From a virus: DNA of 36,126 nt. Each line of letters opens with the position of its first letter. Within the stretch, counting starts at the first letter, position 1. The notes below the pieces were generated by a model. That model saw only the letters and a list, made by a program, of their open reading frames with translations. It did not search any database and had not been told where the DNA came from. Shown here piece by piece: positions 14,858 to 22,608 of the stretch. A program made the translations under genes and the position numbers. The stretch is taken from positions 1-36,126 of the IMG/VR virus record IMGVR_UViG_3300046727_000398; one strand, given 5' to 3'.

Positions 14858-14871
14858 GGGCCACTAGGCCC
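14858..14871 (+). other. Hairpin upstream of capsid gene
   Basis: GGGCC-ACTA-GGCCC forms a 5-bp stem with a four-base loop in the 36-nt gap between scaffold and capsid genes. It may protect or process the capsid mRNA. There is no U tract. Confidence 0.3.
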
Positions 14872-14885
14872 GGAGAACACACCAC

Positions 14886-15875
14886 ATGGCAGCACCCGGA
14901 AACTTCGGTGTCTACAAGTTCGGGTTCCTCGCCGGCAGCGGCGCGAACCGAGAGGACTTGCTGGACCTCATCACCAACGTGGACCCGTGGGACACGCCCT
15001 GGGTCACCCAGGCCCCCAAGGTCACGGCGAGCCACGTCGTGCACGAGTGGCTGACCGACTCGCTCGGAACCGTGGACGACACGGGCGCCGTCGAAGGCGA
15101 TGACTACGCGTACGCCTCGACCACCACGCCCGCTCGCGTCCTCAACGTGACGCAGATTCTCCGCCAGGACATCGGCGTGAGCGAGACGCAGCGCGCAGTC
15201 TCGCCGGCAGGATTCAAGGACGCCTACGCCTACGAAATCCAGAAGGCGACCAAGCGTCTCGCGATCAAGCTGGAGAAGCGCATCTTCGGCGTCACCTCCG
15301 CATCGGCCACCGGTAGCTCGGCGCTCGGTCGTGTGATGAAGTCGTTCCAGGACTTCATCGTCACCAACACGGGCGAGGCCGACGGTGGAACCAGCAGCGG
15401 TAGCGCATCGGTTCTCACCTCCAGCAGCTTCAACAGCCTGCTCCAGACCATCTATCAGAACGGTGGTAACCCGGAGCAGGTGTACGTCTCGCCGTCCGTG
15501 AAGCGCCAGATCAGCAACTTCGCCCTCACCCAGCAGAACCGCAACATCGCTGCTGCGGAGAAGAAGCTGGTCGCAGCGGTCGACATGTACGACAGCGACT
15601 TCGGTCTGCTGCAGGTCGTGCTCGATCGTTGGGTTCCGCAGTCGACGAACACCTCGTCGGCGGCAGCCTCGGCCCTGGACACCAGCGGTCGTCTCTTCTT
15701 CCTGCAGCGTGCGATGAACCGCCTCGCGTGGCTCCGCCCGATGCAGCACACCCTGATCGGCAAGCGCGGTGACGCGGTGGCCGGTATCGTGGTCGGGGAG
15801 TGCACCCTGGAAGTCCTCAACGAGAAGGCGAACGGCATGATGCTGCGCGTCAACAACAAGAGCAGCGTCACCTAA
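14886..15875 (+). CDS. Major capsid protein (DUF5309 / SU10-type, HK97 fold)
   Basis: The protein has 329 residues. The N-terminal part LLDLITNVDPWDTPWV followed by VVHEWLTDSLG is the signature pattern of the DUF5309 capsid family, typified by the phage SU10 capsid protein. The expected E-loop and P-domain region follow (ATKRLAIKLEKRIFG and later NGGNPEQVYVSPSVKRQISNF). It follows the scaffold gene and is followed by a strong hairpin. GGAG lies upstream of the ATG. It forms the shell of the head. No protease-cleaved N-terminal extension is apparent. Confidence 0.9.
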   Translation: MAAPGNFGVYKFGFLAGSGANREDLLDLITNVDPWDTPWVTQAPKVTASHVVHEWLTDSLGTVDDTGAVEGDDYAYASTTTPARVLNVTQILRQDIGVSETQRAVSPAGFKDAYAYEIQKATKRLAIKLEKRIFGVTSASATGSSALGRVMKSFQDFIVTNTGEADGGTSSGSASVLTSSSFNSLLQTIYQNGGNPEQVYVSPSVKRQISNFALTQQNRNIAAAEKKLVAAVDMYDSDFGLLQVVLDRWVPQSTNTSSAAASALDTSGRLFFLQRAMNRLAWLRPMQHTLIGKRGDAVAGIVVGECTLEVLNEKANGMMLRVNNKSSVT

Positions 15876-15894
15876 TACGTGACGTTGTTGGTGG

Positions 15895-15916
15895 GGAGGG
15901 GGCTTCGGCCCCCTCC
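15895..15916 (+). terminator. Strong UUCG hairpin after the capsid gene
   Basis: GGAGGGGGC-TTCG-GCCCCCTCC is a 9-bp perfect stem with a UUCG tetraloop, 20 nt after the capsid stop. No U tract follows, so it may act as a partial terminator or a 3'-end block that keeps capsid mRNA abundant relative to genes downstream. Many podoviruses place a leaky terminator here. Confidence 0.5.
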
Positions 15917-15933
15917 GCTACCACGGAGGTATC

Positions 15934-16197
15934 ATGGCAGGACCAGCCCGAAAGGGATTCCCGCAGGACAACATCCAGTCGGCCGGCGTCAAGTCCGGAA
16001 CCGGAGCAGCCTACGGTTCCGACCAGATGCTCCCGATCGACCCCCTCTTCGACTCGGACCAGCCGGACCGGTTCCCCGTCGCGGACCCGGACAACAAGGT
16101 GCCCCAGGACGACGAGATGGTCAACGGGCACTACGAGAACACCAAGAGCGGACCTCTCGCGTTCGCTGACGGCAAGGACCTTCGTCCCGGCCACTGA
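15934..16197 (+). CDS. Small acidic hypothetical virion-region protein
   Basis: The protein has 87 residues, acidic and Pro/Asp-rich, with little predicted order (DSDQPDRFPVADPDN). GGAGG lies ahead of the ATG at 15934. It is the first of five small genes between capsid and tail genes, a place used for decoration or head-completion proteins. No family recognised. Confidence 0.65.
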   Translation: MAGPARKGFPQDNIQSAGVKSGTGAAYGSDQMLPIDPLFDSDQPDRFPVADPDNKVPQDDEMVNGHYENTKSGPLAFADGKDLRPGH

Positions 16198-16207
16198 GGT
16201 GACCAAC

Positions 16208-16495
16208 ATGGCAGTACTCAACGGGCTCCCCGAGCCCGAGCACAGCCCGTTCAACAAGAGCGGGACCGAGGCCCGGTTCGCCCAGCGCGACTACAGCGAG
16301 GGGATGAATCAGGTCGGCGTCGACGGCGACCAGAACGGAGCGTCCGAGGCGCAGCCCACGGCGTTCGCCCACGGAGTGGACGAGCAGCAGTGCCAGTGGG
16401 AGAACGGCAAGGAGAAGTACATTCTGTCCAACCAGAGGGTCGCTCCCAAGTCGGGAGAAGCCGGCCCCGGTGGCGATTCCGAGCAGGACGGGTAA
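16208..16495 (+). CDS. Small hypothetical protein with NGKEK motif
   Basis: The protein has 95 residues and is largely polar. Its C-terminal part contains WENGKEKYILSNQR. The next protein (16501-16704) carries YSNGKEKLVSNKS, so the two share a short motif and may be paralogues or bind the same partner. The start at 16208 was preferred to upstream in-frame positions because it follows the previous stop closely. Function unknown. Confidence 0.65.
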   Translation: MAVLNGLPEPEHSPFNKSGTEARFAQRDYSEGMNQVGVDGDQNGASEAQPTAFAHGVDEQQCQWENGKEKYILSNQRVAPKSGEAGPGGDSEQDG

Positions 16496-16500
16496 CGCCG

Positions 16501-16704
16501 ATGGCACGCAAGACCCCAGCAGCACGCAAGAGCGCGCGCGTATCGAGCGGCAAGATGCCGTTCGCCAACAGCCCGCCCGAGCCGGACATGTTCTACTCGA
16601 ACGGCAAGGAGAAGCTCGTTTCCAACAAGTCGGTGGACATGGGCTCGATCGCCAAGGGAACCGACAATTCGGCCCCGAAGGGGAAGGGCGGGAGGCGCAA
16701 GTAA
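16501..16704 (+). CDS. Small basic hypothetical protein with NGKEK motif
   Basis: The protein has 67 residues. The N-terminal part is basic (MARKTPAARKSARVSSGK), the middle holds FYSNGKEKLVSNKS, and the tail is basic again (GKGGRRK). It overlaps the next gene by one base (TAATG). The basic composition would suit packaging-region DNA contacts inside the head. Function unknown. Confidence 0.65.
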   Translation: MARKTPAARKSARVSSGKMPFANSPPEPDMFYSNGKEKLVSNKSVDMGSIAKGTDNSAPKGKGGRRK

Positions 16705-16925
16705 TGGCCCGCAAGTCCGCAGAGGCGCGGAAGGCCGCACGCTCCGATTACGCGGCGGCATCCCACAGCAAGCTCGGATCGGGTAAGCGCTTCGCGGCGG
16801 TCGAGAAGTCGGCCGCAGCAAGCGGCGCCCGAGACCCGGGAGCAGTAGCGGCCGCGATCGGCCGAGCGAAGTACGGCGGAGCGAAGATGGCGAAGATGGC
16901 CGCCGCCGGACGCAAGAAGGGCTAA
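16704..16925 (+). CDS. Small basic phage protein (GARDPGAVAAAIGRAKYG type)
   Basis: The protein has 73 residues, strongly basic and Ala-rich. The segment SGARDPGAVAAAIGRAKYG followed by KMAKMAAAGRKKG is a recurrent phage pattern usually annotated as hypothetical. It is coupled to the previous gene by TAATG. It may be a minor head protein or DNA-binding peptide. The assignment rests on pattern memory only. Confidence 0.65.
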   Translation: MARKSAEARKAARSDYAAASHSKLGSGKRFAAVEKSAAASGARDPGAVAAAIGRAKYGGAKMAKMAAAGRKKG

Positions 16926-16937
16926 CCAGCCCGGTAC

Positions 16938-16955
16938 CGGCGGGGCAACCCGCCG
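16938..16955 (+). other. GNRA-capped hairpin
   Basis: CGGCGGG-GCAA-CCCGCCG is a 7-bp perfect stem with a GCAA tetraloop in the 45-nt gap before the gene at 16971. It is probably an mRNA stability or processing element. Confidence 0.4.
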
Positions 16956-16970
16956 ATTCCAAGGAGACAC

Positions 16971-17228
16971 ATGGCCGCACCCCGAGTAGCCCCGACCGCG
17001 CGGATGGTGAAGCGCATCAACCAGACGAGCGTGCCGATCGACACGACCGGCATGGACCCCGAGATGCTCGCCACCTTCCACCAGGAAGCGCAGCGGCGCA
17101 GCCTCATGCAGAACATCCTCTCGCCCTTCATGTCCGCGCTCAAGGGCAACAAGCCGAGCGCCGACAAGGCGAGCGTACGCACCGTGAAGCAGCCGCCCTC
17201 GACGGGCGGCGGATCGGCGGGTCAGTAA
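16971..17228 (+). CDS. Small hypothetical virion-region protein
   Basis: The protein has 85 residues. A polar N-terminus, a helix with PEMLATFHQEAQRRSLM and a Gly/Ser-rich tail are visible. AAGGAGA precedes the ATG. It ends 2 nt before the next gene. No family recognised. Confidence 0.6.
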   Translation: MAAPRVAPTARMVKRINQTSVPIDTTGMDPEMLATFHQEAQRRSLMQNILSPFMSALKGNKPSADKASVRTVKQPPSTGGGSAGQ

Positions 17229-17230
17229 TC

Positions 17231-17572
17231 GTGGCGACCAAGCACACCATCAGCTTCGCGGACAAGAACCTCCTCCAGAGCGTGGTCACGCCGGAGGTCC
17301 TCACGCCGCTCGTGCCCCGCATCGGGGAGATCGCGGACGGCGTGAAGGCGTTCCGCGACATGCAGCACGAGATCAGCGTGCTCGGGCACATGTCCCGCCG
17401 CACGGGCTTCGTGAAGGGCGGCCACTTCCAGTTGGTGGCCCGCATCCCGAGCAGCGTGCGCGCGGCCGTGCTGCAGATCATGCCGGACGCGTTCACGGAC
17501 AAGAAGCAGTTCTACGAGCTTCTCGCCGGTCCGCTGAAGGCCTACGACACCCGCAGCAAGATCGTCCTCTAA
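17231..17572 (+). CDS. Hypothetical structural-region protein
   Basis: The protein has 113 residues and starts at a GTG. It has a helical, amphipathic N-terminal half (TPEVLTPLVPRIGEIADGVKAF) and a second half with HFQLVARIPSSVRAAVLQIM. It precedes the GT4-like gene. It may be a head-completion or internal protein. No family recognised. Confidence 0.65.
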   Translation: MATKHTISFADKNLLQSVVTPEVLTPLVPRIGEIADGVKAFRDMQHEISVLGHMSRRTGFVKGGHFQLVARIPSSVRAAVLQIMPDAFTDKKQFYELLAGPLKAYDTRSKIVL

Positions 17573-17587
17573 AGCGAAAGGGCGCAC

Positions 17588-18868
17588 ATGAGCGCGCTGG
17601 TTGAGCAGAGCACCGACCTCCTCGGCATCTGGAGCTACGATCCCACGCGGCGCCCGAGCGCCTGCACCTACTACCGCGTGGAGGTCCCACTCCGCATGCT
17701 CACCCGCATGGGCCTCGGTGAGTCGTGGTGTTCGACCCAGAGGGACTCGCAGATCGAGTCGTTCCAGGCGCTCGCCCACTCGGACATTGGCCTCTTCTAC
17801 GGCACCAGCGGCGACGAGGACGGTCTCCCGAGCCGCACGGTCGAGTCGATCCGGATGATGCACTCGGGGATGACGCCGGACGGGCGCCGGGCCTACCCGC
17901 CCTCGCTCGTGTACGACCTCGACGACAACATCGACTACGTGCACCCCTTCAACCCCGCGTTCTCGCGCCTCGGCACGCGCAGCGGTTCCGGCGACCTCCT
18001 CCATCCCGGCGACAACATCACGACCGTGATGCCGGACGGCAAGGAACTCCCGGTGTGGCTCGACATGGAGACGGTCGACCCGGACGGCGTGGTCTTCGAC
18101 ATCTCCCGCAATCGCGCGCGCGTGAACTCCTGCCACGCCACCGCCCGCGCGTGTCATGGCGTCACGGTCCCGAGCGAGATGCTCGCGAAGTACTACCGCG
18201 ACGTCCACAAGTGCCCGCGCGTGTACGTGTTCCCTAACACGGTGGTAGAGGACGATTACTGGTTCCCTAATCTCGCGAAGCGCGACGATGGGAAGGTACG
18301 CATCCTCTGGCAGGGCGGCCAGTCCCACATGGGCGACTGGTGGCCGCTCCGCGACGCGCTCCGCGAGGTCGCCGCGAAGTACCCGCAGGCCGTGTTCGTG
18401 ATCTGGGGCACCCAGTACCCGTGGATTCACAACGTGGTCCCCGAGGCGCAGATCGAGTACCACGAGTGGCTGGAGTACTCGGCCTACAAGATCAAGCGCC
18501 ACGGGCTCGACTGCGACATCAACCTCGCGCCGCTCACGAACAACGTGTTCAACCGCTGCAAGAGCGCGATCAAGTGGTACGAGGCCAGCATCGGGCCACG
18601 CCCCGAGGCAACCCTCGCGTCCGGTATCGCTCCCTACGTCCCCGAGATCAAGGACGGCGAGACCGGGCTGATCTACAGGACGCCCGAGGAGTTCGCCCAG
18701 AAGCTGGGCACCCTCATCGAGAACGCGGAGCTTCGTCGCAAGCTCGCTGAGAACGCCCGCACGTGGGTCCGCGCCAACCGCACCCCCGAGGCCACGATCC
18801 CCGGCCTCTACGACTTCTACCAGGAACTCCGTGCGGTCCGCCGCATGGAGCATCTGGCCGAGAGGTAA
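17588..18868 (+). CDS. GT4-like (GT-B fold) glycosyltransferase
   Basis: The protein has 426 residues. The C-terminal half follows the GT-B Rossmann donor domain: ILWQGGQSHMGDWWPL, a strand AVFVIWGTQYPW, the block CDINLAPLTNNVFNRCKSAIKWYEA, and DGETGLIYRTPEEFAQKL with a final helical segment. The preceding part contains HGVTVPSEMLAKYY and VYVFPNTVVEDDYW, as in GT4 enzymes that bind a nucleotide sugar. It lies among virion genes rather than with the cassette at 10355-13199. It ends 3 nt before the adaptor gene. Likely role: transfer of a sugar to a virion protein or host glycan. Confidence 0.8.
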   Translation: MSALVEQSTDLLGIWSYDPTRRPSACTYYRVEVPLRMLTRMGLGESWCSTQRDSQIESFQALAHSDIGLFYGTSGDEDGLPSRTVESIRMMHSGMTPDGRRAYPPSLVYDLDDNIDYVHPFNPAFSRLGTRSGSGDLLHPGDNITTVMPDGKELPVWLDMETVDPDGVVFDISRNRARVNSCHATARACHGVTVPSEMLAKYYRDVHKCPRVYVFPNTVVEDDYWFPNLAKRDDGKVRILWQGGQSHMGDWWPLRDALREVAAKYPQAVFVIWGTQYPWIHNVVPEAQIEYHEWLEYSAYKIKRHGLDCDINLAPLTNNVFNRCKSAIKWYEASIGPRPEATLASGIAPYVPEIKDGETGLIYRTPEEFAQKLGTLIENAELRRKLAENARTWVRANRTPEATIPGLYDFYQELRAVRRMEHLAER

Positions 18869-18871
18869 CCG

Positions 18872-19813
18872 ATGTCGATGCTCCTCACCGACGCGCAGAC
18901 CTACGTCGCGCGCGTGATCGCGGGCCAGGACGACCCGAACCTCTACGCGGCCGCGCTCGACTCGATCCGCGCCACGTACCTGAAGTGGGGACGGGACCAC
19001 GACTGGACCTTCCTCCTGCAGGACAATTCCCAGGCCACCTCCATCGCGTCCTGTGTGATCGCGGGCGACGGCGTCACCGTCACCAACGCGACCGCCGGGG
19101 CGCTTTTCGGCGTCAACATCGGTCAGACCGTGACCGGCACCGGCGTGCCCGCGAACACGACCATCTCGGCCGTCACGGAGACGAACGGCCAGGGCGTGAC
19201 CGCGTTCACGCTCTCGGCCGCCTCGACGCCCGGCACCGTCACGCTCACCTTCGGCGCCTACATCCCGCTCGCGGGCTCGACGCAGGAGTACAACCTCCCC
19301 TCCAACTTCTACAAGCCCTACAGCGCGCGCCTGAACTCGAACGCGCGCACGCTCGTGTACTTCCGTCTCCGCGAGATCGACCGCAAGGTAGCGCGCCAGG
19401 ATCGGCTCGGCATCCCCACGCACTACTCGATCTACAACATCCACGTCTTCGACTCGACCGCGCAGCACCACCACCTCCGCCTCTACCCGATCCCCTCGCC
19501 TACCTCCACGACCGGCGAGAGCGTGTTCCTGAAGTACTACCGCGCGTTCAACATCGCCTCGACCGTGATCGACATTCCGGACGACTTCCTCTACGCGTTC
19601 CTCGACGATGCGCGCGTGCACCTCATGCAGATGAAGTCGGAGGACGACCCGCGCCTTCCGATCCTCCTCCAGAGCGCTCTGAAGGGCTTCAGCAGCGCCG
19701 TGGACCAGGACGAGCAGGAGAGCGAGGACGAGGACCTTCGCTGGATGAGCCAGCAGGAGGCCGGAGAGCAGAACTACGTGGACTTCGACCTCTGGTCGTA
19801 CTGGGACCGCTAA
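18872..19813 (+). CDS. Head-tail adaptor / tail tubular A-like protein, with inserted module
   Basis: The protein has 313 residues. The N-terminal helical part (SMLLTDAQTYVARVIAGQ and YLKWGRDHDW) and the C-terminal helical bundle fit a connector ring protein bridging portal and tail nozzle. It sits directly before the nozzle gene, as in SU10-type and T7-type phages. Residues about 58-128 form a separate Thr/Val/Gly-rich beta module (VTGTGVPANTTISAV to GTVTLTFG) that interrupts the connector and matches a module in the next protein. Coupled to it by TAATG. Confidence 0.75.
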   Translation: MSMLLTDAQTYVARVIAGQDDPNLYAAALDSIRATYLKWGRDHDWTFLLQDNSQATSIASCVIAGDGVTVTNATAGALFGVNIGQTVTGTGVPANTTISAVTETNGQGVTAFTLSAASTPGTVTLTFGAYIPLAGSTQEYNLPSNFYKPYSARLNSNARTLVYFRLREIDRKVARQDRLGIPTHYSIYNIHVFDSTAQHHHLRLYPIPSPTSTTGESVFLKYYRAFNIASTVIDIPDDFLYAFLDDARVHLMQMKSEDDPRLPILLQSALKGFSSAVDQDEQESEDEDLRWMSQQEAGEQNYVDFDLWSYWDR

Positions 19814-22608
19814 TGGCGATCCAGAAGATTCCCCTCAACGGCGGCGTCGTGACCGCGCGGGACGGCACGCTCCTCGCGGAGAACGAGCTTCAGCAGGCAG
19901 ACGACTGCGTCCTGAAGCCCTTCACGCCGGCCGTCTACCGCGCGCCGGGACGCACGGCCTACGGCACCGTCTCGGGCGGCAACCCCGTGAAGGCGCTCGC
20001 GCACCTCGCGTTCGACGACAGCAGCGACGTGCTGCTGGCGTGGGCCACGACTTCGATCTTCAGCAGCCCCTTCACCGCGCTCACCGGCACCTTCTCGTCG
20101 CTCATCACGGGCCTCAACGCCACGACCGACGACCAGATGGACGTGATGAACTACTCGAACGCCCAGTACCTCATGCTGGGCGCCCAGAACAAGCCGCGTC
20201 GCGTCGCGTACCTGCCCAATAGCGTCATCGCCGGCTCCACGAACCCGCCGAGCCTCAGCGCCCGCACGATGGGCATGCAGCCGGTGGACCCGAGCCAGAG
20301 CGACACGCTCACGACGCCCTTCAGCGTCGCGACCATCGCCGGCACGTGGCCGACCGCGCTCGGCACCGGAGCCTACTGGTTCATCATCACGGAGGTCTTC
20401 GACCCCGGGATGGCGGACGAGATCGAGGGCAGCTTCGTCGCGTACGACAAGGACAAGCGCTTCCTCGCGAAGAGCGTGACCATCTCGGACGTGACGACCC
20501 AGGGCGTGCGCGTCACGCGTCACAGCCCCTTCCAGAACGACGGCTCGAACGGCACCAATAACGCGACCGCGTGGCGCGTCTACATGTCGAGCCGCAACCC
20601 CGATACCACGATCCCGCCCGCCCTCACGGACTTCACGCTGATCGCGACCGTGGGCGGCACCTCGGGCACCGCGCCCGCTAGCGTGGACCTCATGTCGGCC
20701 GCCTCGGTCAACACGACCGGCTACGGCCCCACCGGCACCGTCGGCTTCGTGGGCGCCCAGGCCACCTTCGCGGGCGCCCAGGCCTTCACCAACGCCGCGA
20801 ACATCATCGGCCGCTCGAACAACACTTACGCGGACGCCACGGACGACCGCGCGGCCGTCATCTGCAAGAACTTCGGGCTCAACGCCGCTATCGTTGGCAC
20901 CATCGTTGGCATCGAGGTGCTCATCAAGATGGCGTGGCAGCAGAACAACGGCTCCCCGCCCGCTGGAGCGTGGGTCTCGCTCTCGAAGAACAACGGCGTC
21001 GTGGAGGCCACGAACCGCCGCGAGGCGATCATGCAGTTGGTGCGCGCAGGCGCGGTAACGCTGCCCTTCACGGCCGGCACCATCAAGGTCGGCACGCCCT
21101 CCGACACCTGGGGCGCCACGTGGCTCAACACGGACCTCGCTGACGGCAACTTCTCGGTAGTCGTCGGCAAGCTCGGAACGGCCGGCAACGACGACCTCCA
21201 GATCGACTCGGTGGCCGTGAAAATCTACACGAACGGTCAGGCCGTCGACAAGAACGGCACGCCCTTCGCGGTGATCGTGCTCGAAGACGAGCTTGGCGTG
21301 AGCGCGAGCTTCGGCGCGAACTTCCCGCCGCCGAACGCCACGACCGCCGATGTGTTCGAGGGCCAGGGCATCTACAACGACCCCACAAAGCCCACCACGA
21401 TCCGCTACTCGATCCCCGATCGCCCCGAGGCCTGCCCGACGCCCTACGTGCTCTCGTTCCAGAGCCGCAAGCGCGACAAGGTCACGCTGATCCGCCGCGT
21501 CGGCCCGATCCTCGTGGTTGGCATGTCAAACTCGATCAAGCGCGTGAACTACGTGCCGACCCAGGCGGACCCCGCGTTCCTCCCGGGCCGCTGCTTCGAG
21601 GACGTCACCGTGCGCCAGGGCATCCCCGGCCCCGGCTGCGCGGTCGTGTTCGACATGGGCAGCGGGCCCGTGCTCGCGTACGCGTCGAAGACCGGCATGC
21701 GTATGACGGACGGCCAGATCGACCGCCCGCTCAACAACGATCAGGCGTGGTCCTCGCTCGTCTCGATCTCGAACCTCTACCTCGCGCAGCTTCGCGACGA
21801 CATCGAGAATCAGGCGCTCGTGCTCGACTACGTCCCGGCCGGCGGCTCGACCCACACGAAGTCGATGCAGTTCAGCTACAACCCCATCCACATCAAGCCG
21901 GACGGCACGCTCCCGATGATGGGCCCGAACAACAAGAAGGCCCGAAGCTCCGCCTCGGCGGAACTCTCGGACGTTCCGGTGTTCCTCTCGGGCCACTCGG
22001 TCAACGGGATCGTGTACGTGGAGAACAGCGGCACCAGCGCGATCGTCGGGGAGACCCTCTCGCCCACGATCCGAACGAAGCTCACCTACCTCGACGACGT
22101 CGGGCACAAGGCGCGCACGAACCGCGTGTACCTCCGCGTAACGGCGGCCGGCGAGACCGTGACGGCCGTGGGCACCACCACGAACGGCAGCGTAACCGTG
22201 GCCGGCGCCGCGACCTTCACCCAGATCGTCCCCGGCATGTTCGTGAGCGGTATCGGCATCCAGCCCGGCACGAAGATTTCGGCCGTGGGCAGCAGCAGCA
22301 GCATCACGCTCTCGCGCGCGGCGAACGCCAGCGGCACCGTGACGCTCACCTTCAAGACCGGCGCCGTGGAGGCCACCATCCGAGCGCAGAACGTGAACGA
22401 GGCCGTGGCGGACCGCTCGACCCTGATTGCCGACTGCTCGACCGGCGGCCTCGTGCGCCTCAACCTCGAAGCGCAGGCGGAGGCCCACGAGATCAAGGTC
22501 GCGCAGACCATCAGCCCCGTCGTGTCGCCGCAGGTGGACCCGAACATGGTCCTCCACTACATGGCCTACGACGCGGTCTCGCACGGTAGGGAGACGGGCA
22601 ACCGCTAA
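19813..22608 (+). CDS. Tail nozzle / tail tubular B-like protein
   Basis: The protein has 931 residues, long for the family. Its N-terminus MAIQKIPLNGGVVTARDGTL and central repeats of beta strands match podovirus nozzle proteins, which form the tip of the short tail. It starts at the ATG at 19813, overlapping the adaptor stop. A longer upstream frame exists but belongs to the shadow of two genes. Residues about 783-850 hold a beta module like that in the adaptor, and residues 290-470 contain another beta-rich insertion. The C-terminal region (EIKVAQTISPVVSPQVDPN) is typical of the family tail end. Confidence 0.8.
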   Translation: MAIQKIPLNGGVVTARDGTLLAENELQQADDCVLKPFTPAVYRAPGRTAYGTVSGGNPVKALAHLAFDDSSDVLLAWATTSIFSSPFTALTGTFSSLITGLNATTDDQMDVMNYSNAQYLMLGAQNKPRRVAYLPNSVIAGSTNPPSLSARTMGMQPVDPSQSDTLTTPFSVATIAGTWPTALGTGAYWFIITEVFDPGMADEIEGSFVAYDKDKRFLAKSVTISDVTTQGVRVTRHSPFQNDGSNGTNNATAWRVYMSSRNPDTTIPPALTDFTLIATVGGTSGTAPASVDLMSAASVNTTGYGPTGTVGFVGAQATFAGAQAFTNAANIIGRSNNTYADATDDRAAVICKNFGLNAAIVGTIVGIEVLIKMAWQQNNGSPPAGAWVSLSKNNGVVEATNRREAIMQLVRAGAVTLPFTAGTIKVGTPSDTWGATWLNTDLADGNFSVVVGKLGTAGNDDLQIDSVAVKIYTNGQAVDKNGTPFAVIVLEDELGVSASFGANFPPPNATTADVFEGQGIYNDPTKPTTIRYSIPDRPEACPTPYVLSFQSRKRDKVTLIRRVGPILVVGMSNSIKRVNYVPTQADPAFLPGRCFEDVTVRQGIPGPGCAVVFDMGSGPVLAYASKTGMRMTDGQIDRPLNNDQAWSSLVSISNLYLAQLRDDIENQALVLDYVPAGGSTHTKSMQFSYNPIHIKPDGTLPMMGPNNKKARSSASAELSDVPVFLSGHSVNGIVYVENSGTSAIVGETLSPTIRTKLTYLDDVGHKARTNRVYLRVTAAGETVTAVGTTTNGSVTVAGAATFTQIVPGMFVSGIGIQPGTKISAVGSSSSITLSRAANASGTVTLTFKTGAVEATIRAQNVNEAVADRSTLIADCSTGGLVRLNLEAQAEAHEIKVAQTISPVVSPQVDPNMVLHYMAYDAVSHGRETGNR

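Noticed and set aside
13590-15749. 719-codon minus-strand frame opposite scaffold and capsid genes
   Set aside because: Shadow of GC-rich coding sequence. The capsid and scaffold frames are strongly supported on the other strand.
17222-19621. 799-codon minus-strand frame
   Set aside because: Opposite the GT4-like and adaptor genes, with Arg/Val/Asp-rich shadow composition and no motif.
18763-19812. Upstream extension of the nozzle frame by 350 codons
   Set aside because: This part overlaps the glycosyltransferase end and the whole adaptor gene in another frame. The ATG at 19813 overlaps the adaptor stop and is the natural start.
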